From positions 1 to 60,455 of the forward strand of contig CASENM010000021.1 of NCBI GenBank assembly GCA_949289295.1: a stretch of DNA of 60,455 nt. The letters run 5' to 3'. This document shows, in pieces, positions 1 through 7,169 of this stretch. The notes under the pieces are model-generated. The model had not been told where the DNA came from and searched no databases. It worked only from the letters and a program-made list of their open reading frames with translations. Source of the stretch: an uncultured Bacteroides sp. GTDB taxonomy: Bacteria > Bacteroidota > Bacteroidia > Bacteroidales > Bacteroidaceae. A program made the position numbers and the translations under genes. Numbering within the stretch: position 1 is the first letter of the stretch; each line of letters opens with the position of its first letter.

Positions 1-54
1 CAGGTCGCTTTGTTGTAACTGCAGTTCCAATTCTTCAAATTCTTGTCTGTTCAT
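1..54 (-). CDS. Partial CDS, N-terminus of an IS66-type accessory ORF
   Basis: Only the first 18 codons are inside the window; the gene runs off the left edge on the minus strand. The ATG is at 54 and the protein begins MNRQEFEELELQLQQSDL. Short glutamine/glutamate-rich starts like this are typical of the small first ORF of IS66 elements in Bacteroidales, and an IS66-like terminal repeat lies just upstream at about 118-139. Those two facts together support the call. The fragment alone is too short to prove the family. Confidence 0.45.
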   Translation of the reverse strand, partial: MNRQEFEELELQLQQSDL

Positions 55-139
55 AATAATTGAGGTTTGATTGTATTCACCACCGCAAAGCTACAACCAA
101 ACCTCAAGGTTTAAAAGGTGCATTTATTCGAATGCTTAC
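1..139 (-). mobile_element. Terminal portion of an IS66-family insertion sequence
   Basis: Read on the minus strand, the sequence from 139 inward begins GTAAGC, the usual outer terminus of IS66 elements. It is followed by about 80 nt of non-coding leader and then the start of a small ORF at 54. This is the normal layout of an IS66 left end, so the rest of the element should lie to the left of the window. An 8-bp target duplication would begin at 140 (ctctgact), but the other end is not visible. 140-268 holds no gene I can support. Confidence 0.5.
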
Positions 140-268
140 CTCTGACTTATAGTGCATGAGATATATTTATCAATAAAAATATTACCTGTTTACAAGTTTA
201 ATTGCTTTTCTTAATGAATATAGGCCATATAGTTGTCTGTTTCATTATTGTTTTTTTATTGGTATAGT

Positions 269-1487
269 TTAGTTGATTTCCTCCAGTGCACTGACCAGGC
301 AATCAAGATGTTCTTTCTCGTGGGTAGACAGGATGCTGACGCGCAATCTTGCTTCCTTAGTCCGGACTGCCGGATATACAATAGCAATGGTAAAGATATC
401 TCTTTCCTGCAACATTTTGGCTATCTGATAGACTTTTTTATTATCTCTTACCATAATAGGGAAGATGGGAGATACGGATTTGCCTATGTCGAATCCTCTT
501 TCCGTCAGCTCTTTCCGCAGGTAATTGGTGTTGTCCCATAATTTTTGGCGAATTTCCGGTCGGGTTTTGATTAATTCAAGTGCTTTTAATACGGATGCCG
601 TAACTTGCGGTGTAGGTGCAGCCGAAAACACATTGCTGTCGGCATAGAAACGGAGGTACTGGATGAGTTTCTTTGAAGCCGCTGCAAAGCCTCCCACACA
701 GCCGAACGATTTGCTGAATGTTCCTGTTATAATATCTACTTGCCCCAAACAGTCAAAATGTTCTACGGTTCCCCTGCCGTTCGCTCCCATCACGCCGATG
801 CCGTGTGCATCGTCTACCATCAACATCGCATCGTATTTCTTGCAAAGGGCGATAATTCCCGGGAGTGCGGACAGGTCGCCGTCTTGCGAATATACTCCAT
901 CGATAATGACAAGTTTTGTTTCGTATTGGTCTTTTACCTCCTTTAATATCATTTCCAGATACTCCAAATCATTATGTCCTATACGTTTTATGTTAGTTCC
1001 ATGCAGTCCGGCTAACGTGCTGGTGTGGATAAACGGATCGGTAAGCGCAATGTCGTTTTTCCCTAACAACGCCCTGAGTATGCCGGCATTGGCTCCGAAT
1101 CCGGAAGAAAACAAGATGGCATCTTCTTGACCTACGAATGAAGCTATTTCTTCTTCCAGCTGTTTGTGTATGTCTAAATAGCCGCCTATTACTTGCGCTG
1201 CACATGCCCCTGTTCCGTATTTCTTTAAGGCTTCGATTCCGGCATTAATGGTTTCTTCCCTTTGCGACATGCCTAAATAGTCATTCGCTATAAAGCTGAT
1301 AACAGGTTTATCATATCCTTCAATGTTCATGGTTGCCCCCAATTCCTGTGTGTGAGGCAATCCAATAACTTTTACAACCAAAACCGTTTAGTTGGTTGAT
1401 ATACTTTTGAAAGTCATTTGCCCTTTCAATGGCATTTTCTTTGAGTGACAACTCAAAATCTTTAAGTGAATAATAGTTCTTCTCCAT
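269..1487 (-). pseudogene. PLP-dependent alpha-oxoamine synthase family protein, frameshifted
   Basis: The gene resembles 8-amino-7-oxononanoate synthase, serine palmitoyltransferase and KBL enzymes, which condense an amino acid with an acyl-CoA. The intact part (269-1381) shows the PLP-binding region DDAHGIG and the Schiff-base lysine in GTFSKSFG. Its apparent start is a TTG at 1381, which would remove about 35 residues. The missing N-terminus (MEKNYYSLKDF..., ATG at 1487) lies in another frame, and the two halves join if one base is removed from the C5 run at 1336-1340. The restored protein would be about 405 residues, normal for the family. Either the gene is broken or phase-variable, or the run is a sequencing error. 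The substrate cannot be told: it is distinct in sequence from the canonical Bacteroides sphingolipid SPT as I know it. Confidence 0.75.
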
Positions 1488-1511
1488 TGTTATAAAGTTT
1501 ATATTGTATTG

Positions 1512-1519
1512 CAAATATA
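1512..1519 (-). promoter_or_regulatory. Promoter -7 element for the oxoamine synthase gene
   Basis: On the minus strand this reads TATATTTG, matching the Bacteroidota -7 consensus TAnnTTTG. It lies 24 nt before the ATG at 1487, which supports 1487 and not 1381 as the true start. No clean -33 TTTG was seen. Confidence 0.5.
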
Positions 1520-1567
1520 CAATATATGTATTTAAAAACATATTATCTGAAATAAAAACCAAAAACA

Positions 1568-1598
1568 TTTGTTATATATAATGTATATAGTATATTTG
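1568..1598 (+). promoter_or_regulatory. Promoter for the DUF4377-type lipoprotein gene
   Basis: TTTG at 1568-1571 and TATATTTG at 1591-1598 are separated by 19 nt, a full match to the Bacteroidota housekeeping promoter. Transcription would start near 1604, so the coding start must be the ATG at 1620, not the in-frame codon at 1569. Confidence 0.65.
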
Positions 1599-1619
1599 TG
1601 GAAGCAAGATAATATAATT

Positions 1620-1982
1620 ATGGAATCATTAAAAAGAACCGTTGTTAATATTTTTATAGTACTGTGTATGCTGTTGTGTTTTGCCTGTGATGATGATACA
1701 AATGAAGATTGGTCTGAGATTGTAAATTTGTATGTATCAAATGAATTAGCTGATTACGCTCCTTGGGGTGCTTCGGAGGGGGCTCAACCATTGGAAGGTA
1801 TAAAAGTAAAGGAGAATGAGAATGATGATTGGTTTGTCATTCCGATAGGAGCTATTGAGGGATTTTCTTATGAGGAAGGATACTTTTACCTTTTGAAAAC
1901 CGAGAAAATTTACTTTGCTAATCCTGTTTCTGACGGGATGAGTGTGAAATATAAGCTTATAGATATTCTTTCGAAAGAGTAA
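1620..1982 (+). CDS. DUF4377-type lipoprotein
   Basis: A protein of 120 residues. The N-terminus has a lysine/arginine pair, a hydrophobic stretch and a relaxed lipobox ending in Cys (CFAC), followed at once by acidic residues, so it is probably a membrane-anchored lipoprotein. The C-terminal part (W-F, IEGFSYEEGYFY, then a stretch ending VKYKLIDILSK) matches the pattern of DUF4377 domains, which have no assigned function. The ATG at 1620 was chosen because a promoter occupies 1568-1598, inside the longer reading frame. The gene stands alone between two IS66 relics and may have arrived with them, but nothing in it proves transfer. Confidence 0.7.
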   Translation: MESLKRTVVNIFIVLCMLLCFACDDDTNEDWSEIVNLYVSNELADYAPWGASEGAQPLEGIKVKENENDDWFVIPIGAIEGFSYEEGYFYLLKTEKIYFANPVSDGMSVKYKLIDILSKE

Positions 1983-2009
1983 ATCTAACTTTGCCATAAG
2001 ATTTTAGAT

Positions 2010-2789
2010 ATGGAAAAAGTAGAATACTACAGACAGATTTTTCTGCTTTCAAAGAATTATGTGCATCCGGCAAACAATCATGCTCCTTTCGAGAATATTG
2101 CCGTGAGCATGGTGTTCTTCCTGCAGAGAGTTGCAATGTGATTACTGTCAGGGCAGTATGTTCAGGACGGTATGGTCTTCAAAGGTTCGGTTCCTGCAAC
2201 TCCAATGTTGCACTCGCAATACACTTCCTCTTTTATCGCAGGTCTGGCCGAGTTGCGCTATCTGCACGGCATACCGCTTGAGAATGTGGCAGAATACTTC
2301 CGTTCACACGGCTTTGATCTTGACAAAGGTATCGCTCAGAAACTTGTCAGCAAAACAAAAGTGTAGCTTGAGAACCTTTATAAAGTTCTTGCCAAACAAT
2401 CCTTGGGGACAACTATATCTGTGGTGATGAAACTTACCAGAAAGTACGTCTGTAGGCAGCCACTGATTCAGGGAAGAAAATCAAGAAAGGATATATCTGG
2501 GTGTTTGTTGGTATGATCACAGGCCTGGTGTATTTCTTTTATGATTGACGGATTACGTTCGGCTGAAGTCTTCGAAAAGGAAATAAAAGGATTTAACGGA
2601 GCCTTCCAATGTGACTATTACTCTGGATACCGTCATATCGGAACCGGCAATCTGAAAGGTATGAAAAGAATTCCCTGCCTGCAACATATAAAACGAAAGT
2701 TCTTGGATATAAAGGATGATAATACAGCTCAGCAAATGACCAAATGCTTCGGCCTGTTATATCACCTCGAGCATAAGCACAAAACAGGT
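2010..2789 (+). pseudogene. Decayed IS66-family transposase remnant
   Basis: Pieces of an IS66 element are readable in shifting frames. 2010-2120 encodes MEKVEYYRQIF and, one frame over, an EYCREHGV segment like the small first IS66 ORF. About 2142-2365 encodes a TnpC middle segment (PMLHSQYTSSFIAGLAELR). 2415-2545 encodes GDETY and KKGYIWVFVGMITGLVYFF. 2541-2789 encodes the C-terminal EVFEKEIKGFNG and GMKRIPCLQHIKRKFLDIKD motifs. At least three frameshifts or stops separate them, and TnpB appears deleted. The last piece is open in frame with miaA downstream, which makes a false long ORF beginning at 2541. Confidence 0.8.
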
Positions 2790-2810
2790 TGCTCTTTTTT
2801 TTTGCACATA

Positions 2811-2843
2811 TTTGTGCGGAATGAGCAAAAAGGTTTATCTTTG
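2811..2843 (+). promoter_or_regulatory. Promoter for miaA operon
   Basis: TTTG at 2811-2814 and TATCTTTG at 2836-2843 are separated by 21 nt. The site lies immediately after the IS66 remnant and 24 nt before the miaA ATG, so it fixes the miaA start at 2868 and separates miaA from the fused upstream frame. Confidence 0.65.
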
Positions 2844-2867
2844 TCGGTGGAACCTTTTGGAAGAATT

Positions 2868-3779
2868 ATGGATTATGATTTGATAACGATTTTGGGTCCG
2901 ACAGCTTCAGGGAAAACTCCGTTGGCGGCTGCGTTGGCCGGACGTTTGCATACAGAAATAATCAGTGCGGACAGCAGGCAGGTGTATCGGAGAATGGATT
3001 TGGGAACGGGAAAAGATTTGGGCGATTATGTGGTGGACGGTTGTCCGGTTCCTTATCATCTGATTGACGTTGTAGAGCCAGGTTATAAATACAATGTGTT
3101 TGAATATCAGCGGGATTTCCTGAAAGTTTATGGAGAGATCCGTAAAAAAGGCATGGTTCCTATTCTCTGTGGAGGAACGGGGATGTATCTCGAGTCAGTG
3201 CTTAAGGGGTATAGGTTGCTTCCTGTTCCGGAGAATCCGGAATTGCGCGGACGCCTTTCTTCCAAATCGCTGGAAGAGTTGACGGAAATATTGGCTTCGT
3301 ATAAGAAATTGCATAATTCGACGGATGTTGACACGGTGAAACGTGCGGTCCGGGCTATTGAAATAGAGGAATATTATAAGAACCAGAAGGTGGAAGCCGA
3401 ACCGTTCCCGGAAATCCGCAGTCTGATAGTTGGAGTGAATATCAGCCGGGAGAAACGGAGGGAGAAGATAACACTGAGGTTGAAGCAGCGTCTGGCGGAA
3501 GGCATGGTGGATGAAGTGAGAAGCCTGCTGGAAGAAGGTATCCGTCCTGAAGATTTGATTTATTACGGTCTTGAATATAAATATCTGACCTTGTATGTGA
3601 CAGGTCAGATAAGTTATGATGAAATGTTTGTGCAGTTGGAAACGGCCATTCATCAGTTTGCCAAACGACAGATGACATGGTTCCGTGGAATGGAGCGGAG
3701 GGGCTTTACCATTCATTGGATAGAAGCCGAATTGCCGCTGGCAGAGAAATTGAAACAGATTGAGGATTTGCTAAAATAA
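2868..3779 (+). CDS. miaA: tRNA dimethylallyltransferase MiaA
   Basis: Cytoplasmic enzyme that adds a dimethylallyl group to A37 of tRNAs reading UNN codons. The protein is 303 residues. It has the P-loop GPTASGKT at residues 10-17, the SADSRQVYRRMD segment, GGTGMYLESVL, and the C-terminal FAKRQMTWFR tRNA-binding motif. The reading frame is open upstream to 2541, but that part is an IS66 remnant, and a promoter sits just before 2868, so MDYDLI is the start. It is followed 8 nt later by a lipid kinase gene and then kdsA, forming a likely operon. Length and motifs are normal, so the enzyme is probably intact despite the IS scar. Confidence 0.93.
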   Translation: MDYDLITILGPTASGKTPLAAALAGRLHTEIISADSRQVYRRMDLGTGKDLGDYVVDGCPVPYHLIDVVEPGYKYNVFEYQRDFLKVYGEIRKKGMVPILCGGTGMYLESVLKGYRLLPVPENPELRGRLSSKSLEELTEILASYKKLHNSTDVDTVKRAVRAIEIEEYYKNQKVEAEPFPEIRSLIVGVNISREKRREKITLRLKQRLAEGMVDEVRSLLEEGIRPEDLIYYGLEYKYLTLYVTGQISYDEMFVQLETAIHQFAKRQMTWFRGMERRGFTIHWIEAELPLAEKLKQIEDLLK

Positions 3780-3787
3780 ATGATATT

Positions 3788-4720
3788 ATGGCAGTAGAAC
3801 CGAACAGATGGGGAGTCGTGTATAATCCAAAGGCGGGAACGCGGAAAACGCAACGCCGGTGGAAAAATATCCGTGACTATATGGACGAACGGGGTGTGGC
3901 ATACGACTATGTACAGTCGGAAGGTTTCGGGTCGATTGAGAGGCTGACCCGTACGCTTGCCAACAACGGATATCGGACCATTGTAGTGGTAGGGGGCGAT
4001 GGTGCCATCAATGATGCGTTGAACGGCATTATGACATCTGATGCCGAGGACAAGTCAAGCATTGCGCTGGGCATTATACCGAATGGAATCGGAAATGATT
4101 TCGCCAAGTATTGGGGGCTCAGTCCGGACGACTATAAAATGTCGGTGGACGCACTTATCCATCGGAGGCTCCGAAAGGTGGATGTCGGTGCGTTTTCATA
4201 TTTTGACGGTGAAAAGCATCAGGTCCAGTATTTCCTGAATGCGGTTTATATGGGATTGGGGGCAAGGATTGTCCGGATTACCAATGAGACCCGTCGCTTC
4301 TGGGGAATTCCCTTGTTCTCTTATCTGGCCTCCCTGTTCCTTGTGGCGTTCGAGAGGAAGCTTTATCGTATGCATCTCAAGGTGAACGATGAACATATCC
4401 GTGGTCGTATCATGGCCGTTGCGGTGGGTAGTGCCTATGGCTATGGCCTGACTCCGAGTGCGGTACCTTATAATGGATGGCTGGACGTGTCTGTGGTTTA
4501 CCGTCCGGAACTGCGTGAACTTATTTCCGGATTGTGGATGTTGCAGCAGGGCCGTCTGCTGAACCATAAGATTGTGAAGCCTTATCGGACGCGTCATGTG
4601 AAAATCCTGCGTGCCCAAGGTGCGGAAGTCAGTCTTGACGGTCGTCTGTGGTTTGACCGGCATTTCCCGATAGATATAACGATAGTTCCTGAAATGATAA
4701 CATTGATAATACCTAGTTGA
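3788..4720 (+). CDS. Diacylglycerol/lipid kinase family protein (YegS-like)
   Basis: A 310-residue protein of the DAGK catalytic family, which phosphorylates diacylglycerol or related lipids or sphingoid bases at the membrane. Visible features are VVYNPKAG near the N-terminus, the nucleotide-binding VVVGGDGAIND around residues 58-68 (GGDGA in place of the common GGDGT), and a PNGIGNDFAKYWG segment. The C-terminal half is beta-rich with SLDGRLW, as in YegS. It lies 8 nt after miaA and 3 nt before kdsA, so the three are probably co-transcribed. The true lipid substrate is not determinable. Bacteroidota make sphingolipids, so a sphingoid base is possible but is only an inference. Confidence 0.85.
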   Translation: MAVEPNRWGVVYNPKAGTRKTQRRWKNIRDYMDERGVAYDYVQSEGFGSIERLTRTLANNGYRTIVVVGGDGAINDALNGIMTSDAEDKSSIALGIIPNGIGNDFAKYWGLSPDDYKMSVDALIHRRLRKVDVGAFSYFDGEKHQVQYFLNAVYMGLGARIVRITNETRRFWGIPLFSYLASLFLVAFERKLYRMHLKVNDEHIRGRIMAVAVGSAYGYGLTPSAVPYNGWLDVSVVYRPELRELISGLWMLQQGRLLNHKIVKPYRTRHVKILRAQGAEVSLDGRLWFDRHFPIDITIVPEMITLIIPS

Positions 4721-4723
4721 AAT

Positions 4724-5527
4724 ATGATTGAATCGATATCAGATTTGTGCCGGAAAGACAATTTCTTTCTTCTGGCAGGTCCTTGTGTGATAGAAGGCGA
4801 AGATATGGCTATGCGGATTGCGGAAAAAATAGTGGGGGTGACGGACAGGTTGCATATACCATACGCATTCAAGGGTTCCTACCGGAAAGCCAACCGTTCG
4901 CGGCTGGACTCTTTTACCGGAATCGGTGATGAAAAGGCGTTGAAAGTTCTTCGGAAGGTACGTGATACATTTGGAGTTCCTGTGGTGACAGATATTCATG
5001 GGGCAAATGAAGCCGATATGGCAGCCGAATATGTCGATGTGCTTCAGATTCCGGCTTTTTTGTGCAGGCAGACCGACCTGTTGGTTGCTGCGGCTCGGAC
5101 CGGCAAGATTGTCAATATAAAGAAAGGGCAGTTCCTTTCTCCTGAAGCGATGAAGTTTGCGGCGGATAAAGTGGTGGAGGCTGGAAACAGTCAGGTGATG
5201 CTGACCGAGCGTGGCACAACGTTCGGTTATCAGGATTTGGTTGTGGATTACCGTGGCATACCGGTCATGCAGGCATTCGGACACCCTGTGATACTGGATA
5301 TCACCCATTCCCTGCAACGTCCTAACCAAACGTCCGGGGTGACGGGAGGTATGCCTCAGATGATTGAAACGATTGCGAAAGCCGGTGTCGCCGTCGGTGT
5401 GGACGGACTGTTTCTGGAGACTCATGAGGATCCTTCTGCAGCTAAAAGTGACGGAGCCAATATGCTGAAGCTCGATTTGCTGGAAGATCTGCTTGTGAAA
5501 TTAGTGAGAATCCGCCAAAGTCTTTGA
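4724..5527 (+). CDS. kdsA: 3-deoxy-8-phosphooctulonate synthase (KdsA)
   Basis: Condenses phosphoenolpyruvate with arabinose 5-phosphate to give KDO 8-phosphate for the lipopolysaccharide inner core. The protein is 267 residues. It shows AGPCVIE near the N-terminus, FKGSYRKANRSR, the IPAFLCRQTDL signature, a TERGTTFGYQDLVVD segment and DITHSLQRPN. Cys21 in AGPC occupies the position that is Cys in metal-dependent KdsA enzymes and Asn in the metal-independent E. coli type, so this is probably the metal-dependent class. It starts 3 nt after the lipid kinase stop, which suggests an operon and links that kinase loosely to envelope synthesis. Confidence 0.95.
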   Translation: MIESISDLCRKDNFFLLAGPCVIEGEDMAMRIAEKIVGVTDRLHIPYAFKGSYRKANRSRLDSFTGIGDEKALKVLRKVRDTFGVPVVTDIHGANEADMAAEYVDVLQIPAFLCRQTDLLVAAARTGKIVNIKKGQFLSPEAMKFAADKVVEAGNSQVMLTERGTTFGYQDLVVDYRGIPVMQAFGHPVILDITHSLQRPNQTSGVTGGMPQMIETIAKAGVAVGVDGLFLETHEDPSAAKSDGANMLKLDLLEDLLVKLVRIRQSL

Positions 5528-5558
5528 ATATTGTGACGGATGATTCAATAAAAAAATA

Positions 5559-5566
5559 TATCTTTG
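5559..5566 (+). promoter_or_regulatory. Promoter -7 element for serS
   Basis: TATCTTTG matches TAnnTTTG and lies 44 nt before the serS ATG. The upstream TTTG at 5523-5526 is too far away (32 nt) to be a normal -33 element. Confidence 0.45.
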
Positions 5567-5610
5567 CACGAATTAAAAAACGATGACAGTAGTTTAAAAT
5601 AGAGAAAGAT

Positions 5611-6885
5611 ATGCTTACTATTAAACAAATTGTGGAAGATACCGACAAGGTAATCCGCGGACTGGAAAAGAAGCACTTCCCTCATGCGAAAGAGGCGATT
5701 GAACAAGTGCTCGAACTGAATGACAAAAGGAAATATGCTCAAAGTCAACTCGATAAAAACTTGGCGGAAGTTAATTCCACCTCAAAAAGCATAGGTGCAC
5801 TGATAAAGGAAGGCAAGACTGTCGATGCGGAATCGGCCAAAGCGCATGTGGCCCAGATCAAGGAAGCCTGCAAGACTTTGCAGGAGGAGATGGACAAGGC
5901 AGCTGAAGAGTTGCAGGATTTGCTCTATACGATACCTAACGTACCTTATGAAAGCGTGCCGGAAGGTGTCGGTGCAGATGACAATGTGGTGGAGAAAATG
6001 GGCGGTATGGAAACTGAACTTCCGAAAAATGCGTTGCCCCATTGGGAATTGGCGAAAAAATACGATATCATTGATTTTGATCTGGGCGTGAAAATTACCG
6101 GTGCCGGTTTCCCTGTATATAAAGGTAAAGGGGCGCGTCTGCAGCGGGCTCTGATCAATTTCTTCCTTGATGAAGCAAGGGCGGCCGGTTATACCGAAAT
6201 TATGCCTCCGACAGTAGTAAATGCGGCTTCCGGTTATGGTACGGGACAATTGCCGGACAAAGAGGGACAGATGTATCATTGTAATCTGGACGACTTGTAT
6301 CTGATTCCTACGGCCGAGGTTCCGGTCACGAATATTTATCGGGATGTGATTTTGGACGAGAAGCAGCTGCCGGTCAAGAATTGTGCATATACAGAATGTT
6401 TCCGTCGCGAAGCCGGTTCGTATGGTAAAGATGTACGCGGTCTGAACCGTCTGCATGAATTTTCAAAAGTGGAATTGGTGCGTATTGACAAACCCGAACA
6501 TTCCCAGCAGTCTCATCAGGAAATGCTTGACCATGTAGAAGGTCTGTTGAAGAAGCTGGAACTTCCGTACCGTATCTTGCGTCTGTGTGGTGGGGATATG
6601 AGTTTTACTGCTGCCATCTGTTTCGACTTTGAAGTGTACTCTGAAGCTCAGAAACGTTGGCTTGAAGTCAGCTCGGTTTCTAATTTTGACACTTATCAGG
6701 CTAACCGTCTGAAATGCCGTTACCGTACGGCCGACAAGAAGACGGAACTTTGCCACACGCTGAACGGCTCAGCTCTTGCACTACCCCGTATTGTAGCCGC
6801 TTTGCTTGAGAACAATCAAACTCCGGAAGGCATCCGGATTCCGAAAGCGTTGGTTCCATATTGTGGTTTTGACATGATAGACTGA
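5611..6885 (+). CDS. serS: Serine--tRNA ligase
   Basis: Charges tRNA-Ser, and tRNA-Sec where present, with serine. A 424-residue class II synthetase of normal length. Residues 1-110 form the long N-terminal coiled-coil arm that contacts the tRNA variable loop. The catalytic core contains IPTAEVPVTN, the motif 2 region FRREAGSYGKDVRG, and motif 3 as GSALALPRIVAALLENN. It follows kdsA by 83 nt and has its own promoter -7 element at 5559. A very strong hairpin terminator lies 37 nt past its stop, so it ends its transcription unit. Confidence 0.97.
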   Translation: MLTIKQIVEDTDKVIRGLEKKHFPHAKEAIEQVLELNDKRKYAQSQLDKNLAEVNSTSKSIGALIKEGKTVDAESAKAHVAQIKEACKTLQEEMDKAAEELQDLLYTIPNVPYESVPEGVGADDNVVEKMGGMETELPKNALPHWELAKKYDIIDFDLGVKITGAGFPVYKGKGARLQRALINFFLDEARAAGYTEIMPPTVVNAASGYGTGQLPDKEGQMYHCNLDDLYLIPTAEVPVTNIYRDVILDEKQLPVKNCAYTECFRREAGSYGKDVRGLNRLHEFSKVELVRIDKPEHSQQSHQEMLDHVEGLLKKLELPYRILRLCGGDMSFTAAICFDFEVYSEAQKRWLEVSSVSNFDTYQANRLKCRYRTADKKTELCHTLNGSALALPRIVAALLENNQTPEGIRIPKALVPYCGFDMID

Positions 6886-6922
6886 TCATATAGAGAAGGG
6901 CAGATATAATAAACAGGCTTGT

Positions 6923-6979
6923 TGTCCGGCGATACAATTTGTAGGTTATATTACAAATTTGTGTCGCCGGACATTTTTT
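6923..6979 (+). terminator. Rho-independent terminator after serS
   Basis: The arms TGTCCGGCGA (6923-6932) and TCGCCGGACA (6964-6973) pair perfectly. The stem continues through an ACAAATTTGT-like inner part and is followed by TTTTTT. One of the strongest terminators in the window. The stretch from 6980 to about 7070 is AT-rich with no gene. Confidence 0.85.
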
Positions 6980-7076
6980 GTGAAAATGAAAACATGTTTT
7001 TCGGCATAAATATGCCCTTTTTTTCTTTATTTTGAATGAAATGTGACGATTTGTTTGAAAAAAAATAGAATTTGGT

Positions 7077-7106
7077 TTTGATGTTTACATTTAATTGCTA
7101 ATTTTG
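7077..7106 (+). promoter_or_regulatory. Promoter of the glycogen operon
   Basis: TTTG at 7077-7080 and TAATTTTG at 7099-7106 with an 18-nt spacer. The leader to the debranching enzyme ATG at 7170 would be about 55 nt and AT-rich. Confidence 0.5.
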
Positions 7107-7169
7107 GGGGATAAAATAAATAACATCATTTTATAATAGAACTTTAATTAATAACCTTAATATACCGCT

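Noticed and set aside
269-1381. Intact oxoamine synthase starting at TTG 1381
   Set aside because: The shorter frame lacks the conserved N-terminal 35 residues, which are found in the adjacent frame with a proper ATG and promoter.
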